Origin: Bacteroidota bacterium
Lineage (GTDB): Bacteria; Bacteroidota; Bacteroidia; Cytophagales; Cyclobacteriaceae
Direction of reading: 5' to 3'
Assembly (NCBI GenBank): GCA_022567155.1
Contig: JADFHN010000013.1
Span: forward strand, 1 to 64,000
Length of the DNA stretch: 64,000 bases
Shown: in pieces, positions 46,831 to 55,616 of the stretch
Position numbering within the stretch: the first letter of the stretch is position 1
Layout of the letters: every line of letters starts with the position of its first letter
Made by a program: the position numbers and the translations under genes
The notes under the pieces: generated by a model
Told to the model about the DNA's origin: nothing
Seen by the model: the letters and a program-made list of their open reading frames with translations, nothing else
Database searches by the model: none

Positions 46831-48309
46831 TTATAGTACTTGTTGCCGTGTTTGTAAAAATTTTTGTATATCGTTTACAGGAGGTTTATTCCCCGATTCA
46901 TGTATGATTTCAACATGCTTATCATCGTTCAACTTCTCGAAATCTCCTTTGCTGTGCTTTCCGATCAATACACCTTTATTTAATATGGGCTTAATCCTTC
47001 CGAATCCAGGCGCTTTTAAAAGATCCAGAAGTTTCATTCGTACCCACTGGTCGTTTACGTGCCCCTGGTAGATCAAAGCAAAATCCAGCTTGCGCAGGTT
47101 ATAGATATGACCTTCCCGTAGGTCAAGCAAATCGCCTTCGAATGTAGGTTCCAACACATTATAGCCCATATTTTGAATTTCTTCTTTTATAGGTTCAACC
47201 GATTCTTTATCTACCTGATCATGTATCAGATATACGTTGCGGGCGTTGTCGTTTTCATCCTCCGGAACGTATTGCATGTCAGATTTGTCACCTGTGGAAA
47301 AAAGTTCATCCCTGACAATGTTCTTAAAATCCTCAAGCGGCAACTGCAATATTTCCGCACCTTCGAGTGCGGCAATGTCTCTTTTTATATTTTCAATAAA
47401 GGTCAGTTGTTTTTCGCTGGCAACCCGCAGGTCAGGAACGATCCAGATAAACCTGTAAATCTTGTTTTTAATTTTGCTATTTTTCCTGAGTTCCGTACTC
47501 CATTCAACTGCAAGACTGTTCTGAATATCGATTACTGATTTAGTGCTTCCGTCCGGTATTTCTCCGTACGAGGTTCCGATCAGGTGAATTGTAAGACTGC
47601 ACTGTTCAAGATTTTTTTTGATTTGTTTCTCAACATCATCGTAAGAAGGAGGCAATGCATAAATAGGCAATACCCTGAATCCATAACGTTGCAATTCACG
47701 TTTGATGATGTTTCGCTGAATAGTCAGATCGTGGGCGGTTTCAGCAAGATAAACGGCTTTACGGTCCTGAATGGGCCGTACCCTTCTGAGATCAACACCC
47801 TTGCCGATCAGGTATGTTTCATGGACATCATATACGAGATCTACCATTTTCATCCAGAATTCACGTTCGGAATCCTGACCGAGATAAGGCTTGAATTCTT
47901 CAGCTTCCTGGGTTTCATCATCATAATGAAACATATCATAACCTATCAATTCCCTTAGCCTTACAGGCTGGTCTTTGATTTTCACAGGAGCTTTTAACAC
48001 CTTGAACACGCGTTGGGCTTCTTTTTCCCTTGATTTCAGGTAAAAATCTTCCAGTGCGTCCAGGCAATTCGGATTATCAATAAAATAAGGGCTTATGATG
48101 CAGACCATTGCATCAGCGCCTTCTATCATCTGTGCAGCTATGGCCTCAGTACCCGATAAAAGTACAATCTCAGGCTTACTGCCAATTACCTGGTGCAGCA
48201 TGAGGTTTAAAAACCGGCTGAAACTGTCAACCCAACCTTTACCTGAATCAATCGACGGATTATTGTCGTTTTCAGAGTAGTTAATAAGAACTTTAAAATT
48301 TGCTGGCAT
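46831..48309 (-). CDS. Protein of three tandem TIR-like domains
   Basis: 492-aa cytoplasmic protein. Domain 1 (about 1-155): FKVLINYSENDNN (TIR box 1-like), EGADAMVCIISPYFIDNPNC (box 2/alpha C region), then DMFHYDD. Domain 2 (about 185-330): KAVYLAETAHDLTIQRNIIK, EQCSLTIHLIGTSYGEIPDG, KSVIDIQNSLAVEWSTEL. Domain 3 (about 356-470): RNVYLIHDQVDKESVEPIKE, LDFALIYQGHVNDQWVRMKL, KGVLIGKHSKGDF. In domain 1 the residue three after the Cys, where NAD-cleaving TIR domains have Glu, is Ala (C-L-D-A-L-E), so NADase activity is uncertain. It lies 3 bp upstream of the STAND gene, its likely partner. Confidence 0.75.
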   Translation of the reverse strand: MPANFKVLINYSENDNNPSIDSGKGWVDSFSRFLNLMLHQVIGSKPEIVLLSGTEAIAAQMIEGADAMVCIISPYFIDNPNCLDALEDFYLKSREKEAQRVFKVLKAPVKIKDQPVRLRELIGYDMFHYDDETQEAEEFKPYLGQDSEREFWMKMVDLVYDVHETYLIGKGVDLRRVRPIQDRKAVYLAETAHDLTIQRNIIKRELQRYGFRVLPIYALPPSYDDVEKQIKKNLEQCSLTIHLIGTSYGEIPDGSTKSVIDIQNSLAVEWSTELRKNSKIKNKIYRFIWIVPDLRVASEKQLTFIENIKRDIAALEGAEILQLPLEDFKNIVRDELFSTGDKSDMQYVPEDENDNARNVYLIHDQVDKESVEPIKEEIQNMGYNVLEPTFEGDLLDLREGHIYNLRKLDFALIYQGHVNDQWVRMKLLDLLKAPGFGRIKPILNKGVLIGKHSKGDFEKLNDDKHVEIIHESGNKPPVNDIQKFLQTRQQVL

Positions 48310-48329
48310 ATGTTTTTAATTTAGTTGTT

Positions 48330-51300
48330 TCATGCTTTTACAATATGTGTTTTGTTGTCATTGATTTCAATATTTTCCAGCACCTCACTGGCGAGGTCTC
48401 TGAAATTGGTTAAAACACCCAGGAAATCGCTGAGGTCAAGCAGGTAAAGTACGCAGTGCTGCGTTGCCCTGATTTTATATTCGCGTGTATCCTCGTTATC
48501 CAGAAAAAAGGCCCCGAACACCTCATTTTCTCTTAATTTATACGAATTATCGGTGCTGAACAGCTCGCTTTCTCCTGTTTCAGCAATGATCAGCGGATTG
48601 GAGCCTTTGTATCCTGCCAGATCATATGCCTCACCTTTCCTGATTTTTACAACATGTATCTTTTCCACAAATTGTGAAAGATGCAGTTTGACTACCGGTT
48701 TGAATACATCAAGCGTTGAAAGCATAAGCGTTTTACTAAAACGCAGTTTATTTTTTTCTTCCACTTCACCTACCAGTGTCGCAGATCGCATCCGGTCTTT
48801 CAGATAATATCTCCGGTCATCGGGCAACCGGTCAATGATTTCCGTCAACCGGTCTTCACTCAGCTTGCGAATCACCAGTGCAGCATTTTCAGCCAGTAAT
48901 AGATCCGGATTGAAAAGGTGTGCAATCAAACCCTGATTTATCTTAGTACTGGGATGAAATGACATACAGTGCAGTGCACATGCTTTCGTCCAGCGGTTGA
49001 TGTAGTTAAAATCCCGGTTGACAATGTAGTTAAAGGTCTGAAGTTCGTTAAAACTGATCCTCGGATAAAATTCCTGGACTTTTTCAAGTTTTTCGCTGAC
49101 AGTAATATCATCTATCAGAGGAAAAAGCTTTGGTTTGAGTTCTTTGGAAATAAATACATCCAGTAGTTCAGTGGCATAGGTGATGCCATCTGCAGTTCCC
49201 AATTCCACATTTTCTTTCACCAGCTGTATAGAAGCAGGATCGTATAATATGGATAAATAGATATAAATAAATTCGAAATTACTTTCTATTTCATAGTTAA
49301 GCGAATCAATCAGGTCCTGGTTGTGATCCTTATCTATTATTTCGGACTGCGAAGCAATATTCCAGAAGGCTTTACCAATTTCGATGTCAAGCTGTGCGTT
49401 TATTCTTGCGGCATGGCTTTCGTCAGGTTTGAAATTTGCATTCCGGATCGAAAGCAGGATTTCTTTTACAATTTTTCTGTCAGGATATTCGACCTTATCC
49501 CATAAATAATCAATGGCTTTTTCGCTTCCCAGCCTGCCCATTATTTGCACTACTCGCTGCAGGGCATCTTTCGACTGATCTGATTTTTGAAATATCTGGT
49601 TAATTACAGGTAAAACGTCATCTCCGCCTGCATATAAGGTAGCTGCAGCTTCATTTCCGAATACAACAGAACTCAGCATGTCCGTAACAATCACCCATGT
49701 TTCAGGCCTTTTGACTTTCCTTGCCGTTTTCATCGCCTCCATACGTACAATGGATGATATATCCCGTAGAAGTTCAAGCAGCACAAATACGTTTTCATCG
49801 GAAATGTGACTTCTCAGGTAAATGGCTGCCGTGATTCTTGTTTCTATATCTATGGATTTTGCCATTTCATATAGATCAGGATCACTGATAGCTACGCCAC
49901 CTCCTTTTTCTGCTTCTTTGACAGCTTTTTCAGCAAGTTCCCGGCTGGCATTCATATCGATTTGTGCAAGCTTTTTACGGGTATATTCAAATAACTTTCC
50001 TTTTGTTGGAATATTTCCAGCGAGTTTTTTTATTGAATTTTCAAAATCTTCCGGCTCCAGACGCTCCATTAATTTTAAAGAATAATAAACGGAGGCCTCA
50101 TTTTCTCTGACTTCATCAGGTGTAATTTCCTCTTTGTAACCTTTTGAAATAAATGACGACACGTTGGATTTAATATTAGACAATGTTTCCTGAAGGGTCG
50201 TCCGGTAACTAAAATGCATTTTTCCGGTAGTGAAAAACCAGGCTATCAGTGCCGGAATAATGATAAAAATTACGACAATCAAATCTAACTTCAGGGTGTT
50301 CATTAAAATCAGGAGTAAACCAGCTATTATGGCCGCAAATGCAGTTGCAACACCTTCGATTTTAGTGTTGACATCAAAACGTACGGTTGAATCAATGGGT
50401 AAAAAGTATAATTTAAAGGTAGGTCCATCGAGGGCGTCTCTTAAGGAATCGATGAATAGTTTAGTAATGGAGATTGCCAGGAAAAACCATACGAATTGTT
50501 CTGAAAAAGCACCAAGCATACCAGATATGACCACAAGTATGATTATAAGTGCGGGATTGATCAGTAAGGCCAGTTTTAGCCCGTAATTATCAATAACCCA
50601 GTCAGTTACGAATGTCTGGAAAAGGAAGCTGAAGATGACCACGGTGGCCTCGAACCGGGCGATAAATGCACCCAGATCATTTGGATCCGGCCATTGGGTT
50701 TGCGTAGCGCTTAAAAATGCGTAATCCACAAAAGTAATGGCAACGATAGATATCAGCACGAACATGATCATCAGGCGCAGGTATTTGTTCCTGATCATTT
50801 TCGGGATAGGGAAGGTCTTTTTCTTTTCTCCGGCTTCCTCCCTGAGTGAAAATTTTACTGAAATGATTATAAATGAAGCCAGCAAGATCACCAGAGCGAA
50901 CATGCTCAACAGGAACAATTGTACTATTGTAATGATAGCATTTTCAATGATAAATCCAATGGTAAACAGTGCCAGAATAGATGCCACCAGTTGGCCGGTA
51001 TCAATACCTCCAATAATTCTTTTTGCTTGCCGCACAGTGAAAATCCGGCCAAAAGTACCCCAGAAAATAAGCAGTCCGATGTAGGTAAAGGGTAGTGCAA
51101 ATACAAACGCGGTAAATGCAATGGGTTCAAAATTGTCATAAAAGGTAAGTCCGTACCATACAAATGAGGAAACCAGAAAAATAGATATAAGATATCCGAT
51201 TACCAGGCTGGGAAAACTGACCCTGGCCTGCAGATAGGCATATAAATAGGTGGCAAAAACCCCTACAACACCGGATGCAACAAAAGCCCAGGCAAGGGAT

Positions 51301-51452
51301 GATTCTTCGAAATATTGCAAAAAGATTGTAACGGCGCCAACATCATACGTCGCCAGAAATATACCGGTAAAAAATCCCTGAAGCAGCAGGAGATATACCT
51401 TTGTGCTTTCTTCAGGCCGCGCATTTAACGATTTTAATATTATAGAACCCAC
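48330..51452 (-). CDS. Transporter-like protein with HEAT and cNMP domains
   Basis: 1040-aa protein. Residues 1-430 contain about 12 hydrophobic helices (LLLLQGFFTGIFLATYDVGA, FTYIGLLIFWGTFGRIF, MIMFVLISIVAITFVDYAFL) and recall the ATP:ADP antiporter/MFS-like group that carries C-terminal soluble domains. About 470-800 are HEAT-type helical pairs (AAIYLRSHISDENVFVLLEL, MEAMKTARKVKRPETWVIVT). About 905-1030 form a cyclic-nucleotide-binding-type beta roll (VVKIRKGEAYDLAGYKGSN, FGAFFLDNEDTREYKIRATQ), without an obvious phosphate-binding Arg motif. The start is GTG. It is the first gene of the run, 20 bp before the TIR gene. The substrate is unknown. Confidence 0.75.
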   Translation of the reverse strand: MGSIILKSLNARPEESTKVYLLLLQGFFTGIFLATYDVGAVTIFLQYFEESSLAWAFVASGVVGVFATYLYAYLQARVSFPSLVIGYLISIFLVSSFVWYGLTFYDNFEPIAFTAFVFALPFTYIGLLIFWGTFGRIFTVRQAKRIIGGIDTGQLVASILALFTIGFIIENAIITIVQLFLLSMFALVILLASFIIISVKFSLREEAGEKKKTFPIPKMIRNKYLRLMIMFVLISIVAITFVDYAFLSATQTQWPDPNDLGAFIARFEATVVIFSFLFQTFVTDWVIDNYGLKLALLINPALIIILVVISGMLGAFSEQFVWFFLAISITKLFIDSLRDALDGPTFKLYFLPIDSTVRFDVNTKIEGVATAFAAIIAGLLLILMNTLKLDLIVVIFIIIPALIAWFFTTGKMHFSYRTTLQETLSNIKSNVSSFISKGYKEEITPDEVRENEASVYYSLKLMERLEPEDFENSIKKLAGNIPTKGKLFEYTRKKLAQIDMNASRELAEKAVKEAEKGGGVAISDPDLYEMAKSIDIETRITAAIYLRSHISDENVFVLLELLRDISSIVRMEAMKTARKVKRPETWVIVTDMLSSVVFGNEAAATLYAGGDDVLPVINQIFQKSDQSKDALQRVVQIMGRLGSEKAIDYLWDKVEYPDRKIVKEILLSIRNANFKPDESHAARINAQLDIEIGKAFWNIASQSEIIDKDHNQDLIDSLNYEIESNFEFIYIYLSILYDPASIQLVKENVELGTADGITYATELLDVFISKELKPKLFPLIDDITVSEKLEKVQEFYPRISFNELQTFNYIVNRDFNYINRWTKACALHCMSFHPSTKINQGLIAHLFNPDLLLAENAALVIRKLSEDRLTEIIDRLPDDRRYYLKDRMRSATLVGEVEEKNKLRFSKTLMLSTLDVFKPVVKLHLSQFVEKIHVVKIRKGEAYDLAGYKGSNPLIIAETGESELFSTDNSYKLRENEVFGAFFLDNEDTREYKIRATQHCVLYLLDLSDFLGVLTNFRDLASEVLENIEINDNKTHIVKA

Positions 51453-51651
51453 TTTTTGCCAGCTATAATCTATTTAGGTAGCACAAATTAAGAAAGATTT
51501 CGGTAAGAATGAATTGATGAGCTTATTTTATGACAGAGTAATTAAAATATATCTTTAAAAAATTAAAGAAAATAAGTAGTTGACTGATGGTGAAAATGTG
51601 CAAATAATACCTTACAATTCGTATATCAGGCACGATAGTTTGGCCTCTGAT

Positions 51652-52863
51652 TTATGGCAAAATCAGGCTGGTGTCACCATAGCTTAAGAACCTGTAATTT
51701 TTTTTCAGCGCTTCCGTATAAACCCTTTTCCAGTCCGTTCCGATAAATGCAGCCACAAGAAGTATCAAGGTGGATCCCGGCAAGTGGTAATTGGTAATAA
51801 GACCTTTAACTATCCGGAACTTATATCCCGGAACGATAAACAGCCGGGTAATCCCTTTCAGGGCTTCGGTTTGCCGGTGCTTCATGTGATCATAAACCGC
51901 CCCAAGGGCATCCTGAACTTCCGGGAGTTCTTGTGTTTTTCTATATGGAAAATCCTTTTCGATTATAAAGGGTACGTCACTGGATTCAAGCAACTTAACC
52001 CCGTACCAGAATACACTTTCCAGCGTACGCAGGCTGGTGGTTCCTACCGCTATGGTGAAATCGCTGTTAAGGATGCGCTTAATATGTTGACGTGTCACCA
52101 GTATTTCCTCCGCATGCATCGGATGGCTGGCCACGTCTTCAGACTGTATGGGCTGAAAAGTGCCGGTACTCACATGCAGCGTAAGAAATTCGGATTTTAT
52201 TCCTTTTTGAGCAAGGTTTGTCAGAACGTCATTGGTGAAATGTAATCCTGCGGTAGGAGCTGCAACCGCTCCATCATTTTTAGCATATATAGTTTGGTAT
52301 CGTACCTTATCTTCAGGTTCTGCATCACGCTTTATATAAGGAGGTAACGGAATTTCGCCCAACTCATCCAATACATTAGAAAAAGGCATATTGCAGGTCC
52401 AGTCAAATTGTACTTCATTGCGCTCCTTGTTTATAAGTGTAGCATGTACTGCCAGAGGCCTTCCGTCAACAATGATGTCCAGCCGGAGCACTTCCGCGTT
52501 TTTCCACTTTTTCAGGTTGCCGATCAGGCACTGCCATGAGCACGATTGTGTGGTTGCCATTACCTGTACAATGTCCTGAGAAGGTCTTGTCGGTCTAATT
52601 ATAAAGATCTCAATGGTGGCGCCGGTATATTTTTTGAAATGTATGCGGGCAGGTATTACGCGTGTATTGTTGAAAAAAAGTGTGGAATTTTCCGGAAGGA
52701 GCGAAGGGAGCTGGCTGAAAACGTGATGCGAAATACTACCTTCCTTATATACCAGCAATCGTGCATCATCCCGTACGTTTACCGGGTGGCAGGCAATGCG
52801 CTCTTCGGGAAGTACATAGGTGTATTCAGTAAGTTTGATATTGGGAAAAGCGATATTTTTCAT
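51652..52863 (-). CDS. queA: SAM:tRNA ribosyltransferase-isomerase
   Basis: Transfers and isomerises the ribose of S-adenosylmethionine onto 7-aminomethyl-7-deazaguanine in tRNA, giving epoxyqueuosine at the wobble position. About 403 aa. Motifs: YVLPEERIACHPVNVRDDAR, STLFFNNTRVIPARIHFKK, GEIPLPPYIKR, YQTIYAKNDGAVAAPTAGLHF, LTLHVSTGTFQPIQ, VGTTSLRTLES, ITNYHLPGSTLILLVAAFIG and FLSYGDTSLIL. I chose the ATG at 52863; a TTG 9 bp upstream would overlap the -7 box. Other queuosine genes are not in the window. Confidence 0.96.
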   Translation of the reverse strand: MKNIAFPNIKLTEYTYVLPEERIACHPVNVRDDARLLVYKEGSISHHVFSQLPSLLPENSTLFFNNTRVIPARIHFKKYTGATIEIFIIRPTRPSQDIVQVMATTQSCSWQCLIGNLKKWKNAEVLRLDIIVDGRPLAVHATLINKERNEVQFDWTCNMPFSNVLDELGEIPLPPYIKRDAEPEDKVRYQTIYAKNDGAVAAPTAGLHFTNDVLTNLAQKGIKSEFLTLHVSTGTFQPIQSEDVASHPMHAEEILVTRQHIKRILNSDFTIAVGTTSLRTLESVFWYGVKLLESSDVPFIIEKDFPYRKTQELPEVQDALGAVYDHMKHRQTEALKGITRLFIVPGYKFRIVKGLITNYHLPGSTLILLVAAFIGTDWKRVYTEALKKNYRFLSYGDTSLILP

Positions 52864-52869
52864 TTGACG

Positions 52870-52877
52870 CAAATATA
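52870..52877 (-). promoter_or_regulatory. -7 box of queA, near-leaderless
   Basis: TATATTTG fits TAnnTTTG and ends 6 bp before the queA ATG, so transcription would begin at or next to the start codon. Confidence 0.45.
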
Positions 52878-52954
52878 GGCTTCAACAGCTTTATTAAAAC
52901 ATGGGATCAAAAGCGTTGTTAATGCCATTTAAGGTAAATGCCATTAATCTTTAC

Positions 52955-53012
52955 CGCAATGATCGCTAAGGATCCGCAAAGGAACGCAAAGCCATGACGA
53001 ACTAAGCGACTA
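52955..53012. repeat. Short cgcaaag/cgctaag-type repeat tract
   Basis: Irregular repeats of cgcaatg, cgctaag, cgcaaag, cgcaaag and taagcgac-type units in the queA-menC gap. Such tracts recur in several bacterial genomes; no copy was found elsewhere in this window. The 213-bp gap holds no gene. Confidence 0.35.
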
Positions 53013-53085
53013 AATAAAGGCGATCTTAGAGCTGAAAAATTACTTTGACAGGAAGAAAAATATTTAATTTGAATAAATTTTATAC

Positions 53086-54171
53086 ATGCAAGGGTCGTAT
53101 ATCAGGCATCGGTTGAAATTTAGCTTCAAAGCAAGTACATCGCGGGGTGTGCTGGAAGAGAAGCTTGTTTATATTATCAAAATCACCGATTCTGACGATC
53201 GTTTGTGTGGACTCGGAGAATGCGCACCTCTGGCCGGTTTAAGCATTGATGATCTTGATACTATTGAAGAAAAGCTTAAGGTATGTATGGAACAGCTAGC
53301 CGAAAAGGCACTACCGGAAACTCCTGTCGAAGTGTATCGCCTGTCGGAAGAACTGGCAGGCAGGACATATCCTGCGTTACGGTTTGGCTTCGAAATGGCA
53401 TTGCTGGATCTCTTACATGGCGGAATGAGGATATTGTTCAGAAATTCATTCTATCTCGCTCAGGCGCAAATACCTATAAACGGGCTGATATGGATGGGCA
53501 GTGAACGCGAAATGCTGAACCAGGGTAAGGAGAAAATTGATGCGGGGTTTCGATGCATAAAGATGAAGGTAGGTGCGATTGATTTCGATACAGAGTTACG
53601 TGTGCTGGAAACCCTGAGGTCCGGATTTGAAGAGGCGGATTTGATCCTCAGGGTGGATGCCAACGGTGCATTTCCTGCAGATGATGCGCTGGACTATCTG
53701 AAAAAATTGGCTCCTCTTGACATTCATTCGATTGAGCAACCCATCAAGCCGGGCAATGAAATTGAAATGGCTCGTTTGTGTAGAAACACCCCTGTACCGG
53801 TCGCACTGGACGAAGAACTGATCGGAAGGTCAGCGGATAAAAGGAAATTGCTAAGCTCTATCAGGCCTCAGTACATTGTACTTAAACCTACCTTGCTGGG
53901 TGGATTTATGGAAACGCTTGAATGGATAACGTTGGCAAATGATATGAATATCGGCTGGTGGATCACGTCGGCGCTGGAATCAAATGTTGGATTAAATGCC
54001 ATCGCACAGTTTACCTTTGAAGTTGATAATGGCATGGTACATGGGTTGGGTACAGGTGGACTATATACGAATAACATAGCATCACCGCTAAAGATCGTGG
54101 AGGGAAATCTTTTGTACCTTGATAAAAACCGATGGAATTACTCCGTACTGGGCGATTTTTTAACTGGTTAA
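53086..54171 (+). CDS. menC: o-Succinylbenzoate synthase
   Basis: Enolase-superfamily enzyme (361 aa) that dehydrates SHCHC to o-succinylbenzoate in menaquinone synthesis. The catalytic set is complete: Lys159/Lys161 in CIKMKVG, metal ligands Asp191 (RVDANGAF), Glu217 (SIEQPI) and Asp242 (VALDEEL), and Lys267 in YIVLKPTLLGG. The N-terminal capping domain includes LCGLGECAPLAGLS, with the specificity loop. Related dipeptide epimerases share these residues, but the K-M-K-V-G and L-K-P-T-L-L-G-G forms favour OSBS. No other men gene is adjacent. The following 353 bp are non-coding or unrecognised. Confidence 0.88.
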   Translation: MQGSYIRHRLKFSFKASTSRGVLEEKLVYIIKITDSDDRLCGLGECAPLAGLSIDDLDTIEEKLKVCMEQLAEKALPETPVEVYRLSEELAGRTYPALRFGFEMALLDLLHGGMRILFRNSFYLAQAQIPINGLIWMGSEREMLNQGKEKIDAGFRCIKMKVGAIDFDTELRVLETLRSGFEEADLILRVDANGAFPADDALDYLKKLAPLDIHSIEQPIKPGNEIEMARLCRNTPVPVALDEELIGRSADKRKLLSSIRPQYIVLKPTLLGGFMETLEWITLANDMNIGWWITSALESNVGLNAIAQFTFEVDNGMVHGLGTGGLYTNNIASPLKIVEGNLLYLDKNRWNYSVLGDFLTG

Positions 54172-54524
54172 AATCAATTGTCCGGGTATCGCATTAGGGT
54201 AAAGCTGAAGAACGTATCTGACAATGGATCCCTGGTAGAAATTAAACGTCCTTCAACATTCAACCTTCTTATAATCCGGATTCATTGCCAGTGATTGTTA
54301 AATCCAAAACGAACAGGTTAGTTGTTTTGAAATTTTATAAAACGGAGGTAACTTATGATCGGCGGTTGGAAGATGGAAGCCCGAAGCAAAGACTTAAAGC
54401 CGAAAAACAAACACTGGAAATGATGGAAACTTTAAAGAAATATACTTCGGACTCCAGACTTCAGCAAAATAATCTTGTCCACTAAAATAACAGTAAAACC
54501 ATAAATATATAAAACGTAAACAAT
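54172..54524. other. Gap with one unconvincing small frame
   Basis: 353 bp between menC and the xylose cluster. A 66-codon frame (54285-54485, TTG start) gives a charged peptide (KTEVTYDRRLEDGSPKQRLK) with no recognised relative; it could be a remnant or chance. No terminator with a T-run was seen. Confidence 0.4.
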
Positions 54525-55583
54525 ATGAAAACAATCAAGGGTCCGGCCATTTTTTTAGCACAATTTGTGGCTGCAAATCCTCCTTTCAATACCCTCGAAG
54601 GATTATGTAAATGGGCATCAGACCTGGGTTACAAAGGAATACAGATACCGACCTGGGAAACATTTCTGATCGATCTTGAAAAGGCGGCTGACAGTAAAGA
54701 TTATTGTGATAAGCTCCGGGAAACAGTGGAATCCTATGATCTGGAGATCACCGAACTCTCCACCCACCTTCAAGGGCAATTGGTTGCCGTTCATCCGGCG
54801 TATGATGAAATGTTTGATGCGTTTGCGCCTGAACAGCACCGAGGTAATCCGAAATCACGAACAGATTGGGCAATACAGCAATTGAAGAATGCTGCCGTGG
54901 CCAGTAGAAATCTGGGCATTAACGTACATGCAACTTTCTCAGGCTCATTCATGTGGCATACCATGTATCCATGGCCACAGCGTCCTGCCGGTTTTGTGGA
55001 AGATGGTTTTAAAGAACTGGCCAAACGATGGTTGCCGGTTCTCGATACGTTTGAAGACAGTGGTGTGGATGTGTGCTATGAAATTCATCCCGGAGAAGAT
55101 TTGCACGACGGAATATCATTCGAACGTTTTTATGAAGCCACCGGAAACCACAAAAGAGTGAACATCCTTTATGATCCAAGCCATTTTGTATTGCAACAAC
55201 TGGATTATCTTCAATACATCGACTTCTATCACAATTTCATCAAAATGTTCCACGTAAAAGATGCTGAATTTAATTCCAGCGGCAAAAGTGGTGTGTACGG
55301 CGGATACCAGGAGTGGATTGATCGTCCTGGAAGATTCAGGTCGGTGGGGGATGGCCAGGTTGATTTTAGATCAATATTTTCAAAATTGTCTCAATACGGT
55401 TATGATGGCTGGGCTGTACTGGAGTGGGAGTGTTGCATAAAAGATTCTGAGCAAGGGGCTAAAGAAGGAGCAATATTTATTGCAGATCACGTTATAAATG
55501 TTACCGAAAGGCCCTTTGACGATTTTGCAGGTGGAAGTTCCAATGAACAATTAAATCGAAGAATTTTAGGCCTGGACCTATAG
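54525..55583 (+). CDS. Sugar phosphate isomerase/epimerase-like TIM-barrel protein
   Basis: 352-aa protein of the xylose-isomerase-like TIM-barrel superfamily. It starts IKGPAIFLAQFVAANPPFNT and has ELSTHLQGQLVAVHPAYDEM, NVHATFSGSFMWHTMYPWPQ, VDVCYEIHPGEDLHDGISFE (metal-binding Glu), VNILYDPSHFVLQQLDYLQY (Asp/His) and HVKDAEFNSSGKSGVYGGYQ followed by AVLEWECC (Glu). These are the divalent-metal ligands of the family. As the first gene before xylB and xylA, 33 bp from xylB, it is likely co-transcribed and may epimerise or isomerise a pentose or a related sugar, feeding the xylulose pathway. The substrate is not readable. Confidence 0.85.
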   Translation: MKTIKGPAIFLAQFVAANPPFNTLEGLCKWASDLGYKGIQIPTWETFLIDLEKAADSKDYCDKLRETVESYDLEITELSTHLQGQLVAVHPAYDEMFDAFAPEQHRGNPKSRTDWAIQQLKNAAVASRNLGINVHATFSGSFMWHTMYPWPQRPAGFVEDGFKELAKRWLPVLDTFEDSGVDVCYEIHPGEDLHDGISFERFYEATGNHKRVNILYDPSHFVLQQLDYLQYIDFYHNFIKMFHVKDAEFNSSGKSGVYGGYQEWIDRPGRFRSVGDGQVDFRSIFSKLSQYGYDGWAVLEWECCIKDSEQGAKEGAIFIADHVINVTERPFDDFAGGSSNEQLNRRILGLDL

Positions 55584-55616
55584 CCCACAGTTGAATTTCT
55601 CAATTCATAACACCAT

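Noticed and set aside
54285-54485. 66-codon frame with TTG start
   Set aside because: No relative recognised and no support beyond being open; reported only as gap content.
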